The notes: generated by a model from the letters alone, not told the origin. DNA of 64,000 nt from Bacillus sp. FJAT-45037 (GCF_002797325.1 NZ_KZ454938.1:2058267-2122266), one strand, 5' to 3'; counted from the first letter of the stretch, positions 51,491-63,401 are shown. Translations and numbers: made by a program.

Positions 51491-52540
51491 TTAGGAGCTA
51501 ACTTCCTTCTGTACTACACGCTTACGACAGGTTTGGCGTTTAATAAATTTATGAGGGACAATGACTTTCTTTGTCGGTTGCTTCGGGTCATGTATTTTTT
51601 TGATTAAGCAATCCGTAGCTTGAAAGCCTAGTTCATAAATGTGGATATCGACCGTAGTCAAAGGAGGAGAGGATAGTTCTGAGAGCATGACATTGTTGAA
51701 ACTAACGACTGACATTTCTTCAGGTACAGATATCTCCATCTCATCTAACATTCTCAACACGCCTAAAGCCATTAGATCATCAGCAACGACAAGAGCAGTT
51801 GGTGGCTTTTTTAGTGACATTAATTCAATAACAGCCTCTTGCCCACCTTCTTGAATTTCATCATAGTACACCGCATACTCATCCTTGGATTCAATTCCTG
51901 CTTTTTGTAGCGCCTGTTGATAGCCTTCTTTATGATCTTTTGTCACAACATAATCGAGATTACCACCAACAAAACCAATCTCTTCATGACCTAATAACAC
52001 GAGATATTCAGTCACTGTTTTTGCGGCTTTTAAGTTATCGTTGTTCACATAACTTACATTCATCGCCTCTGCTTCATGCGGACGACCAATTAATACGAAT
52101 GGAAAATCTTCTTCTATTAAATAGTTAATGACTTTATCATCAATTTTTGAGTACAATAGCAAAATCCCGTCCACACGTCTACTTTGAACCATTTGACGAA
52201 CTTCATCTAAGATCTCATTTTCCGTTTGACCTGTTGATAGATACAAGCCAAATTTTTCAAGATATGCTTTAGAAGTAATCCCTCGAATAACCTCAGGAAA
52301 GAATGGATTTTGAAAGGCAATCTTTGCTGAGCTTGGAATAATGACTCCTAATGTATTGGTTTGTTGATTGACAAGGCTCCGCGCATTGAAATTTGGATGA
52401 TAACCAAGTTCCTCCATCGCTTCCCTCACACGCTCCTTCGTTCGTTCACTAATTCTAGAGCTATTGGCGATAACCCTTGAAACAGTAGAAGGAGCCACAT
52501 TTGCAAGCCTAGCAACATCCTTAATTGTAACCGCCATCAT
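51491..52540 (-). CDS. malR: LacI-family regulator, MalR type
   Basis: 349 residues. HTH: VTIKDVARLANVAPSTVSRV, then IANSSRISERTKERVREAME hinge. A sugar-binding domain follows, with TLGVIIPSSAKIAFQNPFFP. It lies after malG on the same strand, separated by a terminator, so it may have its own promoter. LacI-type operators (GCAAnCGnTTGC) occur in the malL/neopullulanase gap, its likely targets. The name is by locus and is not certain. Confidence 0.85.
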   Translation of the reverse strand: MMAVTIKDVARLANVAPSTVSRVIANSSRISERTKERVREAMEELGYHPNFNARSLVNQQTNTLGVIIPSSAKIAFQNPFFPEVIRGITSKAYLEKFGLYLSTGQTENEILDEVRQMVQSRRVDGILLLYSKIDDKVINYLIEEDFPFVLIGRPHEAEAMNVSYVNNDNLKAAKTVTEYLVLLGHEEIGFVGGNLDYVVTKDHKEGYQQALQKAGIESKDEYAVYYDEIQEGGQEAVIELMSLKKPPTALVVADDLMALGVLRMLDEMEISVPEEMSVVSFNNVMLSELSSPPLTTVDIHIYELGFQATDCLIKKIHDPKQPTKKVIVPHKFIKRQTCRKRVVQKEVSS

Positions 52541-52646
52541 AAATCCCCACCTTTAGTCATCCATCATTACGTTAATATTCTCTATTGTAACGAGCATACT
52601 CGTAAAGAACAATGCATTCTCTAAGATTCGTAGTTTAAAAATAAGA

Positions 52647-52672
52647 GAATGCGGTGGGTAAGCACCGCATTC
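52647..52672 (-). terminator. Terminator between malG and malR
   Basis: GAATGCGGTG, loop GGTAAG, CACCGCATTC, followed by U-rich sequence on the minus strand. Confidence 0.85.
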
Positions 52673-52676
52673 ATCA

Positions 52677-53519
52677 TTATCCTTTTGTTGCTCCAGATGT
52701 TAAACCTGTAACGAGGTAACGTTGTAATAATAAGAACACTGTTGCAATCGGAATAGCAATTAAGATTGCACCTGCTGCAAATCGTGTAAAGTTATTCGCA
52801 AATTGATCATTGACAAAGTTAAACAATCCTAACGCCAATGTGAAGTTCTCTGGACTTCTTAAAATAATTCGCGGCAAGATAAAGTCCATAAATGGTGTCA
52901 TGAAGTTAAATAATGCAACAACTGCTAATATGGGCTTAGCTAGTGGGAGCATAATCGTAAAGAAAATACGGAAGTGCCCGGCACCATCAAGCTTAGCCGA
53001 TTCATCTAACTCATTAGGAATCGTATCGAAGTACCCTTTAACTAAGAAGGCATTCATCGGAATGGACGTTCCGACATAAATAATGATTAATCCTGTTAAC
53101 GTATCAAGTAGGTTTACAGTATTTAATAAAATGTACAAGGCAACCATCGCCATTAACACGGGGAACATTTGAAGCATTAAGAATGCATATAGACCATATG
53201 TTCTACCTGTGAAGCGGTAACGCGAGAAGGCGTAAGCAACTAACGCTACAGTGAATGTTGATAAAACCGACGTACATACAGCGACAATTAACGTGTTTTT
53301 GTACCAGGTTAAGTAGTTACTTCTCGGATTTGTAAACAACCACTCATAATGCGTAAATGAAATATTATCAGGAATCATCTTAGCACCGTAAAGACTTGTA
53401 CCAGGGTTTAATGATAATCCAATCGTCCACAGCAATGGGTACCCAATAATAATGAACATGATAGCAATAATTCCATATATACCTGCTACTTCTAAGTTTG
53501 ATTTTAATTTGCGGTTCAT
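52677..53519 (-). CDS. malG: Maltodextrin ABC transporter permease, MalG type
   Basis: 280 residues and six membrane helices. The EAA loop reads ELDESAKLDGAGHFRIFFTI, the contact to the ATPase. Its start overlaps the malF stop by one base (TAATG). There is no ATPase gene in the locus; as in B. subtilis, a shared MsmX-type ATPase coded elsewhere is likely. Confidence 0.93.
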   Translation of the reverse strand: MNRKLKSNLEVAGIYGIIAIMFIIIGYPLLWTIGLSLNPGTSLYGAKMIPDNISFTHYEWLFTNPRSNYLTWYKNTLIVAVCTSVLSTFTVALVAYAFSRYRFTGRTYGLYAFLMLQMFPVLMAMVALYILLNTVNLLDTLTGLIIIYVGTSIPMNAFLVKGYFDTIPNELDESAKLDGAGHFRIFFTIMLPLAKPILAVVALFNFMTPFMDFILPRIILRSPENFTLALGLFNFVNDQFANNFTRFAAGAILIAIPIATVFLLLQRYLVTGLTSGATKG

Positions 53520-54811
53520 TATACGCTTCCCTCCTCTTTAAAGGAACGACTACGACGGAACTGGAAGAAGGCAAAAGTTGCAACCATTATTCCGATAATG
53601 ATTGAAATTGCAGCAGCCATACCGTACTGATTCGTTTCAAAAGTAAGACCGTACACCCATGAGATCAAAATGTCTGTCCCACCTGCATTTTGTCCCCGAA
53701 CAGCAGGTCCACCTTGGTTAAATAAGTAAATAATATTAAAGTTATTAAAGTTAAATGAATACTGCATAATCAATAACGGTGCCGTAGCAAACAAGACATG
53801 TGGCAATGTAATAAAGCGGAATTTTTGAAGGCGATTCGCTCCATCCATATCAGCAGCTTCATACCAATCACTTGAAATACTTGTCAAAATTCCGGTGAAT
53901 AAAGCAAATACAAATGGGAAGCCTAACCAAACTTGAATCATAATTAGTGCCGTTTTAGCCCAGAAAGGATCACTCATCCAAGGAATTCCGTCTCCTCCAA
54001 ACAGCGGCATAAGAATATCACGGTTAATTGCACCGAAATTATCGTTAAACATAGCTGAAAAAATTAAGATGGTCACAAAACCCGGTACTGCCCAAGGTAA
54101 TATTAGAACAGTACGAATTAATTTCTTTCCTTTAATTCGCGGATCATTGACGAGTATGGCAAGAAATAAGGCTAAAATAATTTGTAGTGATGTTGCTACA
54201 AACGTCCAAACAAGTGTCCAAGATAATACTGAGAAAAATGTATCTCTCCAAATTGGAACCGTTACAAGATCAATAAAGTTTTTAAAGCCAATCCACTCTA
54301 GTAGGTTTCTTGGCGGAGCGTTGTATAAGCTGTAGTTTGTAAAAGCCAAACCAACCATATACATTAAGGGAAATACGACTGTGAAAATTAATAGTAATAA
54401 TCCAGGCGCCGTTAGTAAATAAGGGAAACTCTTGTCATAGGCATGACGAAACCCTTCTCGAAAGCTTGGTGCCGTCCAACCTTGTTGGATTCTCTTTGCA
54501 TCCTTGCGTGCATCCACATGGTTAATAACATAGAACAAGATCGCAAATGACATTAGGATTAAAGACATAATCCCTTGGGCTAGAAGCAACCTCGAATCAT
54601 CTACTCTCGGTACTGTTCCTAATGTGAATAAGCCCCAAAAACCGATATTCAAAAAATTATAAAATACGCCAAAGAAGGCTGCAAAGAGAATAAAGAAGGC
54701 CGATCCTTTTGCATAACGGCGGTTGTAAAATTGCCCTAAACCAGGCACAACGGAAAGAAGTGTAGCAATATTTGGGTTGTGCGAACGCGGTTCACTGTTA
54801 GTTGTTTTCAT
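53519..54811 (-). CDS. malF: Maltodextrin ABC transporter permease, MalF type
   Basis: 430 residues. An N-terminal extension contains three helices before the permease core (FILFAAFFGVFYNFLNIGFW and so on), as in other Bacillus MdxF proteins. EAA loop: WYEAADMDGANRLQKFRFIT. It pairs with MalG. A stable hairpin in the gap before it (54842-54867) may set its level below that of malE. Confidence 0.93.
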   Translation of the reverse strand: MKTTNSEPRSHNPNIATLLSVVPGLGQFYNRRYAKGSAFFILFAAFFGVFYNFLNIGFWGLFTLGTVPRVDDSRLLLAQGIMSLILMSFAILFYVINHVDARKDAKRIQQGWTAPSFREGFRHAYDKSFPYLLTAPGLLLLIFTVVFPLMYMVGLAFTNYSLYNAPPRNLLEWIGFKNFIDLVTVPIWRDTFFSVLSWTLVWTFVATSLQIILALFLAILVNDPRIKGKKLIRTVLILPWAVPGFVTILIFSAMFNDNFGAINRDILMPLFGGDGIPWMSDPFWAKTALIMIQVWLGFPFVFALFTGILTSISSDWYEAADMDGANRLQKFRFITLPHVLFATAPLLIMQYSFNFNNFNIIYLFNQGGPAVRGQNAGGTDILISWVYGLTFETNQYGMAAAISIIIGIMVATFAFFQFRRSRSFKEEGSV

Positions 54812-54841
54812 CGTTAGTGTCCTCCTTAAATGCTAGGATGA

Positions 54842-54867
54842 GAAGGGAAGCATATTTGCTCCCCTTC
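54842..54867 (-). other. mRNA stem-loop between malE and malF
   Basis: GAAGGGAAGCA pairs with TGCTCCCCTTC around TATT (10 of 11 pairs). No U run follows on the minus strand, so it probably stabilises the malE message or slows downstream transcription rather than ending it. Confidence 0.65.
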
Positions 54868-54889
54868 CTACCTATAGGGCAGTCTCTGA

Positions 54890-56167
54890 TTAGTTAGCAC
54901 CTTCAGTTAACTGAATTTGCTCCTTAATTTGTTCTACCGCTTCCTCTAATACTTCTTGTGCGTCTTGACCTTGAGAAATAAATTCAAATGCATCTGCCAT
55001 TGGGTCCCAAACTTGAGACATTGCTGGGATGTTTGGCATTGGAACAGCGTACTCAGCTTGTTCTACTAAACCTGCGCGTAACTCATCATCAATTTCAACA
55101 TCTGAACGAGCAGGAAGCTCACCAGCTACTTCAAAATATGTTGTTACACTTTCAGCATTTGTAATAAATAGCGCAAGCTCTGTTGCCCACTCGATGTTTT
55201 CGCTATACTCGTTAACTAACCAACCTTTAACACCAGAAAATGATGCTAAATTTTCACCGTCAATCTGAGGAAGTGGAGCTACCGCTAAACTATCTCCTAG
55301 TGCTTGAGAGTAGTTAGGAATGTTCCAAGGTCCAGTTACAACTGCTCCAACTTTACCAGCTTCAAACAGACCGTTCATTACATCACCAGTAATACCTTGT
55401 GGTAAGTAACCTTCTTCAAACCAATTTTGAATGCGCTCTGCACCTGCAACCGCGCCTTCATTTGCTAGACCTAGATCTGTGTTGTCATATGCACCATCAG
55501 CATCTTGGTTAAATACATAACCGCCAGTTGCTTCTAGGAAAGGATATAAGAAATAGAAGTTAGTACCTTCCATTAAGAATCCATACTCATCAGCAGAAGC
55601 ATCTGTTAAATCTGCTGCAATTTGCTCTAACTCTTCAATTGTTTCTGGAGCTTCTGGAACAAGATCTGTGTTGTACATTAAGCCGTAAGTTTCAATCACA
55701 GCTGGAATACCAAGCTGAGCACCTTCATAGCTAAGTGCTTGAAGTGCACCTTCAGGGTAACCTGCTAACTGCTCTTCTGTTAGTTCAAGTTCTGCTGCTA
55801 ATCCTTGTAGGTAGATATCACCCATGCGATCATTAGGTTGGAAGAATAAATCTGGGCCGCCACCAGATGCTGCATCAAGTGATAATGCATCCGTTTGCTC
55901 AAGCATTGAAAATGGAGTAATGTCTACATCAATCCCATATTCTTCTGTGAAACGAGCCGTAATTTCATCGTATGCATCAAGTTGTGCATCTTCATCATTT
56001 ACCCACATTGTTAATGTGTCAGGCTTTTCAACCTCTGTTGTTGCTTCCCCATCTTCACCTTCTGCTGGAGCTGGAGTTGCTTCTTCTTCACGATCTGGAC
56101 CACATGCTACTAAAGCTGCAATTGTCAGTGACATTACTAAAAACAATAAGAATGAACGTAATTTCAT
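54890..56167 (-). CDS. malE: Maltodextrin-binding lipoprotein, MalE type
   Basis: 425 residues. Lipobox AALVACG at about 17-23, then a very acidic linker (REEEATPAPAEGEDGEATT). Family I solute-binding protein: LTMWVNDEDAQLDAYDEITA, then TGPWNIPNYSQALGDSLAV, a common region of maltose-binding proteins. The strongly acidic surface suits a high-salt outside. It comes before malF and is presumably the most abundant product of the locus. Confidence 0.92.
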   Translation of the reverse strand: MKLRSFLLFLVMSLTIAALVACGPDREEEATPAPAEGEDGEATTEVEKPDTLTMWVNDEDAQLDAYDEITARFTEEYGIDVDITPFSMLEQTDALSLDAASGGGPDLFFQPNDRMGDIYLQGLAAELELTEEQLAGYPEGALQALSYEGAQLGIPAVIETYGLMYNTDLVPEAPETIEELEQIAADLTDASADEYGFLMEGTNFYFLYPFLEATGGYVFNQDADGAYDNTDLGLANEGAVAGAERIQNWFEEGYLPQGITGDVMNGLFEAGKVGAVVTGPWNIPNYSQALGDSLAVAPLPQIDGENLASFSGVKGWLVNEYSENIEWATELALFITNAESVTTYFEVAGELPARSDVEIDDELRAGLVEQAEYAVPMPNIPAMSQVWDPMADAFEFISQGQDAQEVLEEAVEQIKEQIQLTEGAN

Positions 56168-56264
56168 TTTTTTTCCCCCTCGACCTTTTTAAATGTTCTC
56201 TAAAATCCGCTTAAATATACAACGCTTCTCTTGCCTTCATCACTCCCTTCAATTAATAATCACT

Positions 56265-57947
56265 TTATTTTATGAAGTACACACATGCTTCATACGGTTG
56301 TAAGACCATGTTCTCATGTAAAGTGTCGTCTACTCTTTTTTGATTGGTAATAAGTAATGTTGTCGTTTCTTCAGTCCATCCAGTTGGTACCTTATACGAC
56401 TGCTCTTCTTTCGTGAAGTTTAACAACACGAGTAATTTTTCTTGGTCTAACTTTCTAATATAACTGTAAACGCCTGCATGATCAACCTGTAACGGCTCGT
56501 AGTTTCCATAAACCATTATCGGATATTCCTTACGAAGCTTAATTAATCGACGGTAATAATGCAAAATGGACTCTTTGTCTGCTTTTGCTTGCTCGACATT
56601 AATCACTTCATAGTTAGGATTTACTTTTAGCCACGGTGTCCCCGTTGTAAATCCAGCATGCGGTGAAGCATCCCATTGCATCGGTGTACGGGCATTATCG
56701 CGTCCTTTTATGTGAATCTTATTTAAGATTTCTGCTTGATCGATGCCACGTTCGTTGACAAAGTCTTTGTACATATTTAATGTTTCGATATCTTCGTAAT
56801 CATCAATCGAGTCAAATTGAACGTTCGTCATCCCAATCTCTTCACCTTGGTAAATGTAAGGGGTACCTTGCAAAGTATGGAGAAATGTCGCAAGCATTTT
56901 AGCAGACTCTTGACGATACTCCTTATCATCTCCGAATCTCGATACCATTCGTGGTTGATCATGATTGTTAAGGTATAAGCTATTCCACCCTCGACCTTGC
57001 AAACCAACTTGCCAACCATCTAAGATTGTTCTTAACTCAGTTAGTGTCCAAGGCTTGATGTCCCATTTTCCGCCAGGTCCTGAGTCTACATCCATATGAT
57101 CAAATTGGAAGACCATATTTAATTCATTTCGATCGTCACCTGTGTACAATGCAGCGTCATCTGGTGTGACTCCTGGTGTTTCACCAACTGTCATGATGTT
57201 GTATTTCGATAAAACTTGTTCGTTCATTTCCTTTAAATAAGTATGAACATGCGGACCATTTAAAAACTTGTCACCGGCTGATTGATAAGGCGTTTCTCTC
57301 GTCACTTCGGCATTCGGAAGCCCTTCAGCTTTTGAGATCATATTGATGACGTCCATTCTAAATCCATCAATTCCTTTATCAAGCCACCATGTCATCATCT
57401 TGTAGATCTCTTGACGCAAAGATTCATTTTCCCAGTTGAAGTCTGGTTGTTTCTTAGAGAAAAGATGAAGGAAATACTCATCTGTCTCCTCGTGATACTG
57501 CCAAGCCGACCCGCTAAAATGAGATTCCCAGTTGTTCGGCTCTTGGCCACTGCTACCTTGCTTCCAAATATAATAATCACGGTATGGGCTTGTTTTAGAT
57601 GAGGCCGAATTGACAAACCACTCGCACTCATCACTTGAATGATTGACAACTAAGTCCATAATCAACTTCATCCCACGTTGATGAATCTCTGAGAGCATAT
57701 GCTCCCAGTCTTCCATCGAACCAAACTCTTTCATGATGGCATAATAATCTCTAATATCATATCCATTATCATCGTTTGGAGAATCATAGACTGGACTTAA
57801 CCAGATCACATCAATTCCTAGCCATTTTAGATAATCTAATTTATTAATAATACCTTGTAAGTCACCCATTCCATCTCCATTGCTATCTGCATAACTTCGC
57901 GGATAGATCTGGTAAACTACGCTTTCTTTCCACCATTGCTTGCTCAT
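56265..57947 (-). CDS. malL: GH13 alpha-glucosidase (oligo-1,6-glucosidase/MalL type)
   Basis: 560 residues from ATG 57947, the length of B. subtilis MalL. Hydrolyses maltose and short maltodextrins or isomaltose in the cytoplasm. Motifs: DLVVNHSSDE (region I), GFRMDVINMISK (nucleophile Asp in region II), GETPG (acid Glu in region III) and NNHDQPR (region IV). QIYPRSYADSNGDGMGDLQG is the family N-terminus. The frame extends to 58001, but that part overlaps an operator and lacks a ribosome site. First gene of malL-malE-malF-malG. Confidence 0.94.
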   Translation of the reverse strand: MSKQWWKESVVYQIYPRSYADSNGDGMGDLQGIINKLDYLKWLGIDVIWLSPVYDSPNDDNGYDIRDYYAIMKEFGSMEDWEHMLSEIHQRGMKLIMDLVVNHSSDECEWFVNSASSKTSPYRDYYIWKQGSSGQEPNNWESHFSGSAWQYHEETDEYFLHLFSKKQPDFNWENESLRQEIYKMMTWWLDKGIDGFRMDVINMISKAEGLPNAEVTRETPYQSAGDKFLNGPHVHTYLKEMNEQVLSKYNIMTVGETPGVTPDDAALYTGDDRNELNMVFQFDHMDVDSGPGGKWDIKPWTLTELRTILDGWQVGLQGRGWNSLYLNNHDQPRMVSRFGDDKEYRQESAKMLATFLHTLQGTPYIYQGEEIGMTNVQFDSIDDYEDIETLNMYKDFVNERGIDQAEILNKIHIKGRDNARTPMQWDASPHAGFTTGTPWLKVNPNYEVINVEQAKADKESILHYYRRLIKLRKEYPIMVYGNYEPLQVDHAGVYSYIRKLDQEKLLVLLNFTKEEQSYKVPTGWTEETTTLLITNQKRVDDTLHENMVLQPYEACVYFIK

Positions 57948-57977
57948 CTGTGTCACAACCTTTATGCCATAATTAGA

Positions 57978-59941
<1,964 letters not shown>

Positions 59942-59950
59942 TAATAAATT

Positions 59951-59975
59951 GAAGAACGGTATTGGACCGTTCTTC
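59951..59975 (+). terminator. Intrinsic terminator
   Basis: GAAGAACGGT, loop ATTGG, ACCGTTCTTC, then T-rich. Confidence 0.87.
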
Positions 59976-60019
59976 TTTCTTTGTTGTTACAGGTAACGGT
60001 CGTTGAGGAGGAACTTAGC

Positions 60020-61393
60020 ATGTCAAAAAAAGAAAAAACAGCACGAAATGCTACATTATTTGCTTTAACCTGGCCTATTTTCATTGAGATCTTACTCCAT
60101 ATGTTAATGGGAAACGCCGATACTTTGATGCTCAGCCAATATTCCGATGATGCGGTAGCCGCTGTTGGGGTTTCCAATCAATTGCTCATGGTCATCATTG
60201 TGATGTTTGGTTTTATCGCCACAGGCACGAGTGTATTAGTCGCGCAACATTTAGGAGCTGATGAGGAAAAAAACGCAGGAAAAGTCGCCGTTGTTTCGAT
60301 CATCGCTAACCTCGTCTTTGGTCTTGCATTAAGCTTATTGATCATTTTTGCAGGCCCTACTTTACTCCTTTGGATGGGGTTACCACAAGAGCTATTAAAT
60401 GAAGCAACCCTCTATTTACAAATAGTTGGTGGGTTCTCATTTATCCAATCAGTCTTAATGACGATTGGCGCCATCCTTCGTAGTCATCAATTTACTAAAG
60501 ATGTGATGTACATCACGATTGGGATGAACATCTTAAATGTGATCGGAAACTACTTGTTCATCTTCGGCCCATTTGGTTTTCCTGTCCTAGGTGTAACGGG
60601 AGTAGCTATTGCTACAACCATCAGTAGAACTCTAGGATTGATTGTCATTATTTTTGTTCTATTCTACAGACTTAAAGGAAAGCTTCCGTTTGCTTTCTTA
60701 CGGCACACTTTTCCAAGGTATGAGTTGAAAAACCTTTTAAAAGTAGGAATCCCTTCTGCCGGTGAACACCTTTCTTATAATGGTTCACAGCTTGTGATTA
60801 CATTTTTTATTGTGATGATGGGAACGGAAGCTTTGACGACCAAAGTGTACACACAAAATATTATGATGTTTATCTTACTCTTTGCCATTGCGATAGGCCA
60901 AGGAACACAAATTATTATTGGACATCAAGTAGGTGCTGGTGAGTTTGATCAGGCTTACAAACGCTGTATTAGGAGCTTGAAAGTGGCGATTGGCGTTTCG
61001 ACCTCAATGGCTATTCTCGGATATGCCTTCAGCTCTCCCCTGTTATCGATCTTTACAGATAACGAACAGATCATAGTGGCAGGTAGTCTTTTGCTTCTCT
61101 TAACCGTTATTTTAGAACCTGGGCGAGCGTTTAATCTTGTTGTCATAAACTGTTTACGAGCGGCTGGTGATGTGAAGTTCCCTGTTTACCTTGGCATCTT
61201 ATCGATGTGGGGTGTTAGTATACCCGTTGCTTATTTCTTCGGCGTGTACTTAGGTTATGGTCTAGCTGGGGTTTGGATTGGTTTTATTGCTGATGAATGG
61301 CTTAGAGGGGTCTTAATGCTTTGGCGTTGGCGTCAAGGTAAGTGGAGAGATATGTCGTTTGTTCGGCCAAAGAAGAAAGTTGAATCGGTGTAG
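60020..61393 (+). CDS. MATE family efflux transporter
   Basis: 457 residues from ATG 60020 (GAGGAGG eight bases upstream); the open frame runs back to 59981, overlapping the terminator. Twelve membrane helices in two halves. Typical marks: ALTWPIFIEILLHMLMGNAD, then VSNQLLMVIIVMFGFIATGT and GVTGVAIATTISRTLG. These are sodium- or proton-driven exporters of drugs or metabolites; the substrate is unknown. Confidence 0.93.
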   Translation: MSKKEKTARNATLFALTWPIFIEILLHMLMGNADTLMLSQYSDDAVAAVGVSNQLLMVIIVMFGFIATGTSVLVAQHLGADEEKNAGKVAVVSIIANLVFGLALSLLIIFAGPTLLLWMGLPQELLNEATLYLQIVGGFSFIQSVLMTIGAILRSHQFTKDVMYITIGMNILNVIGNYLFIFGPFGFPVLGVTGVAIATTISRTLGLIVIIFVLFYRLKGKLPFAFLRHTFPRYELKNLLKVGIPSAGEHLSYNGSQLVITFFIVMMGTEALTTKVYTQNIMMFILLFAIAIGQGTQIIIGHQVGAGEFDQAYKRCIRSLKVAIGVSTSMAILGYAFSSPLLSIFTDNEQIIVAGSLLLLLTVILEPGRAFNLVVINCLRAAGDVKFPVYLGILSMWGVSIPVAYFFGVYLGYGLAGVWIGFIADEWLRGVLMLWRWRQGKWRDMSFVRPKKKVESV

Positions 61394-61514
61394 ACATTTG
61401 TAGGTCTAAAGGTAGAGTCTGAATTAATGATTGAATTTTGTCGTTAATGTTGTAAAATTTAACTAGAAAGACTTGTCTATGTCAATCATAGATAATAATT
61501 ACCAATAAAGTAAA

Positions 61515-61532
61515 TTGCATGTAAACATGCAA
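61515..61532. promoter_or_regulatory. Palindrome TTGCATGT-AA-ACATGCAA
   Basis: Perfect 8-bp arms directly before the AAAGGGGG ribosome site of the GerMN lipoprotein gene. It may be an operator or a 5' mRNA hairpin. Confidence 0.5.
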
Positions 61533-61545
61533 AGGGGGATTTTAT

Positions 61546-62220
61546 ATGAAGAAGATAACGGCTTTGTTACTTGCACTTATTTTCGTTTTATTCTTGGCAG
61601 CTTGTGGTCAAGGCGAAAACACCATTGATTCAAATGAGTCCACGAGTAATATTGAATCTGAAGAAAATGAAGAAGCTTCTGAAGAGCCTGCTACAGAAGA
61701 ACCTACAACAGACGAACCTATTGTAGAAGACGAAATCATTGAAGAACAAGAAACAACGGATGCAACGGAAGATGACGTGGCAGTGGAAGATACGCCATCA
61801 TCTCCTGTCAACTTATTCTTCGCTGATGATCAAGTCATGGACATATATAAAGTAGAGCGTACAATCGAAGCAGCAGATGAAGAGCTTTTCCTAGCTACTT
61901 TTGAAGCTTGGATTGCTGGCCCTACGGCTGAAGAAGGAGAACTTGCCTCATTGATCCCATCTGACGTTACAGTCCAATCAGTGGAGGAACATGAAGGAGT
62001 TGCTCATGTGTCATTCTCTTCTGAACTATTAAACGCACAGCTTGGTTCTGGATCAGAGGCCATGCTCCTTCAACAAATCGCTTTAACGATGAAGCAATTT
62101 GGCTTCTCTTCTACCAAAGTTCTAATCGATGGGGATGAGCATCCCGAGATGTTCGGTCATGTTGATACAAGTGCTGCCATTGAAGCGGACGACATTGAAG
62201 AAATCCCATCAGCCGAATAA
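61546..62220 (+). CDS. GerMN-domain lipoprotein
   Basis: 224 residues. Lipobox LAACG at about 17-21. Residues 22-85 are an acidic Glu/Thr/Asp linker. The GerMN domain (about 88-208) reads SPVNLFFADDQVMDIYKVER and GVAHVSFSSELLNAQLGSGS. GerM of B. subtilis acts in sporulation and germination and has two such domains; this has one and may be a general surface protein. The palindrome at 61515 is upstream. A GC-rich terminator follows. Confidence 0.9.
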   Translation: MKKITALLLALIFVLFLAACGQGENTIDSNESTSNIESEENEEASEEPATEEPTTDEPIVEDEIIEEQETTDATEDDVAVEDTPSSPVNLFFADDQVMDIYKVERTIEAADEELFLATFEAWIAGPTAEEGELASLIPSDVTVQSVEEHEGVAHVSFSSELLNAQLGSGSEAMLLQQIALTMKQFGFSSTKVLIDGDEHPEMFGHVDTSAAIEADDIEEIPSAE

Positions 62221-62230
62221 CTACTGACAG

Positions 62231-62252
62231 CGCCCGCATAAGCGGGCGTTTT
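62231..62252 (+). terminator. Intrinsic terminator
   Basis: CGCCCGC, loop ATAA, GCGGGCG, then T7. Confidence 0.93.
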
Positions 62253-62313
62253 TTTGCAACATCATTCTCCTCTCTATGTTAGCTAAGTAAATAATGAGAT
62301 TCCAAGTAATATT

Positions 62314-62372
62314 TTGACAATCTTTCATCTTTCTGATTAAATGATAATGTGATATGAATATGAATTCATATC
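62314..62372 (+). promoter_or_regulatory. Promoter and palindromic operator of the TRAP locus
   Basis: TTGACA (62314-62319), a 17-base spacer and TTAAAT (62337-62342). Just after it lie GATATGAAT and ATTCATATC (62351-62359 and 62364-62372), 9-bp arms with a 4-base spacer, and the overlapping perfect palindrome ATATGAATTCATAT (62358-62371). This covers the expected transcription start, a repressor position. Confidence 0.55.
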
Positions 62373-62403
62373 AAGAATTATATATACAAAAGGGGGAAAT
62401 TCG

Positions 62404-63384
62404 ATGAAAAAGAAATTTGCTTTTTTATCAGCAGCATTGCTTTCTGTAGGAATGCTTCTTGGTGCCTGTGGTTCTGATGCAGGTGGGGATGAGGATTACA
62501 AGACAGACTTACAAATGGGTACAGGTTCTACAGGTGGAACATACTATCCATTAGGTCAAGAAATGGCTAACATCATGAATAACAATGTGTATTATGAAGA
62601 TTTTAACGTAAGTGCGATTGCATCTGGCGCATCAGTTGAAAATCTTGGTGGTATTTTTCAAGGGAACATGCAACTTGGGATGACTGTTCACATTCCTGCT
62701 ATAGAAGCAATGAGTGGTGAGGGTGACTTTGACGGTGCAGCTGTTGAAAACTTCGGATTTATGGGTCATATCTATCCAGAAGTTATGCAAGTTATCACAA
62801 CTTCCAATACAGGTGTTGAATCCATTGCTGACCTTGAAGGTAAACGTGTAGCAATTGGGCCTCCAGGTAGTGGTACTCAATCAGCTGCCAAGTTAATTCT
62901 AAGTGCTTATGGTCTTGAAGATGGCGATTACGAAGCTTATGAAGAAGGTTTCGGTGACGCAGCTGGCCGCTTACAAGATGGCCAATTAGATGCATCATTT
63001 GGATTACTTGGGCTTCCTGCTAGTGGAATTGAAGAACTTTCTACACAACGTGATGTAGTCATTCTTCCTATCGAAGGCGAAGCACTTGATACGATTTTAG
63101 ATAGCAGTGATTACGGTCACTTAGAAATTCCAGCTGATTCTTATGAATTTTTAGAAGAGCCAGTTGATACGATTACAGCATATGCGATCTTAGTAGGATC
63201 GACGAACCAAATTAGCGAAGATCTAGGATATGAAATCGTAAAAGGTCTATACGAGAATGTTGATCAAATGACACATGCTCAAGGTGAACACTTAGCGATC
63301 GAGAACATCTTAAATGGTTCTGAAGGTCTTCCTCTTCACCCTGGTGCTGAGAAATACTTTAAAGAAGCAGGCATTATTGATTAA
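62404..63384 (+). CDS. TAXI-family TRAP transporter solute-binding lipoprotein
   Basis: 326 residues. Lipobox LLGACGSD near residue 22. Mature protein is acidic. Family marks: LQMGTGSTGGTYYPLGQEMA and the middle GKRVAIGPPGSGTQSAAKLI. The TAXI type of TRAP binding protein delivers organic acids or amino acids to a large fused permease; the substrate is unknown. The following gene is that permease, 282 bases downstream, after a terminator. Confidence 0.94.
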   Translation: MKKKFAFLSAALLSVGMLLGACGSDAGGDEDYKTDLQMGTGSTGGTYYPLGQEMANIMNNNVYYEDFNVSAIASGASVENLGGIFQGNMQLGMTVHIPAIEAMSGEGDFDGAAVENFGFMGHIYPEVMQVITTSNTGVESIADLEGKRVAIGPPGSGTQSAAKLILSAYGLEDGDYEAYEEGFGDAAGRLQDGQLDASFGLLGLPASGIEELSTQRDVVILPIEGEALDTILDSSDYGHLEIPADSYEFLEEPVDTITAYAILVGSTNQISEDLGYEIVKGLYENVDQMTHAQGEHLAIENILNGSEGLPLHPGAEKYFKEAGIID

Positions 63385-63401
63385 TTAGCAAAACCTTTTT
63401 G

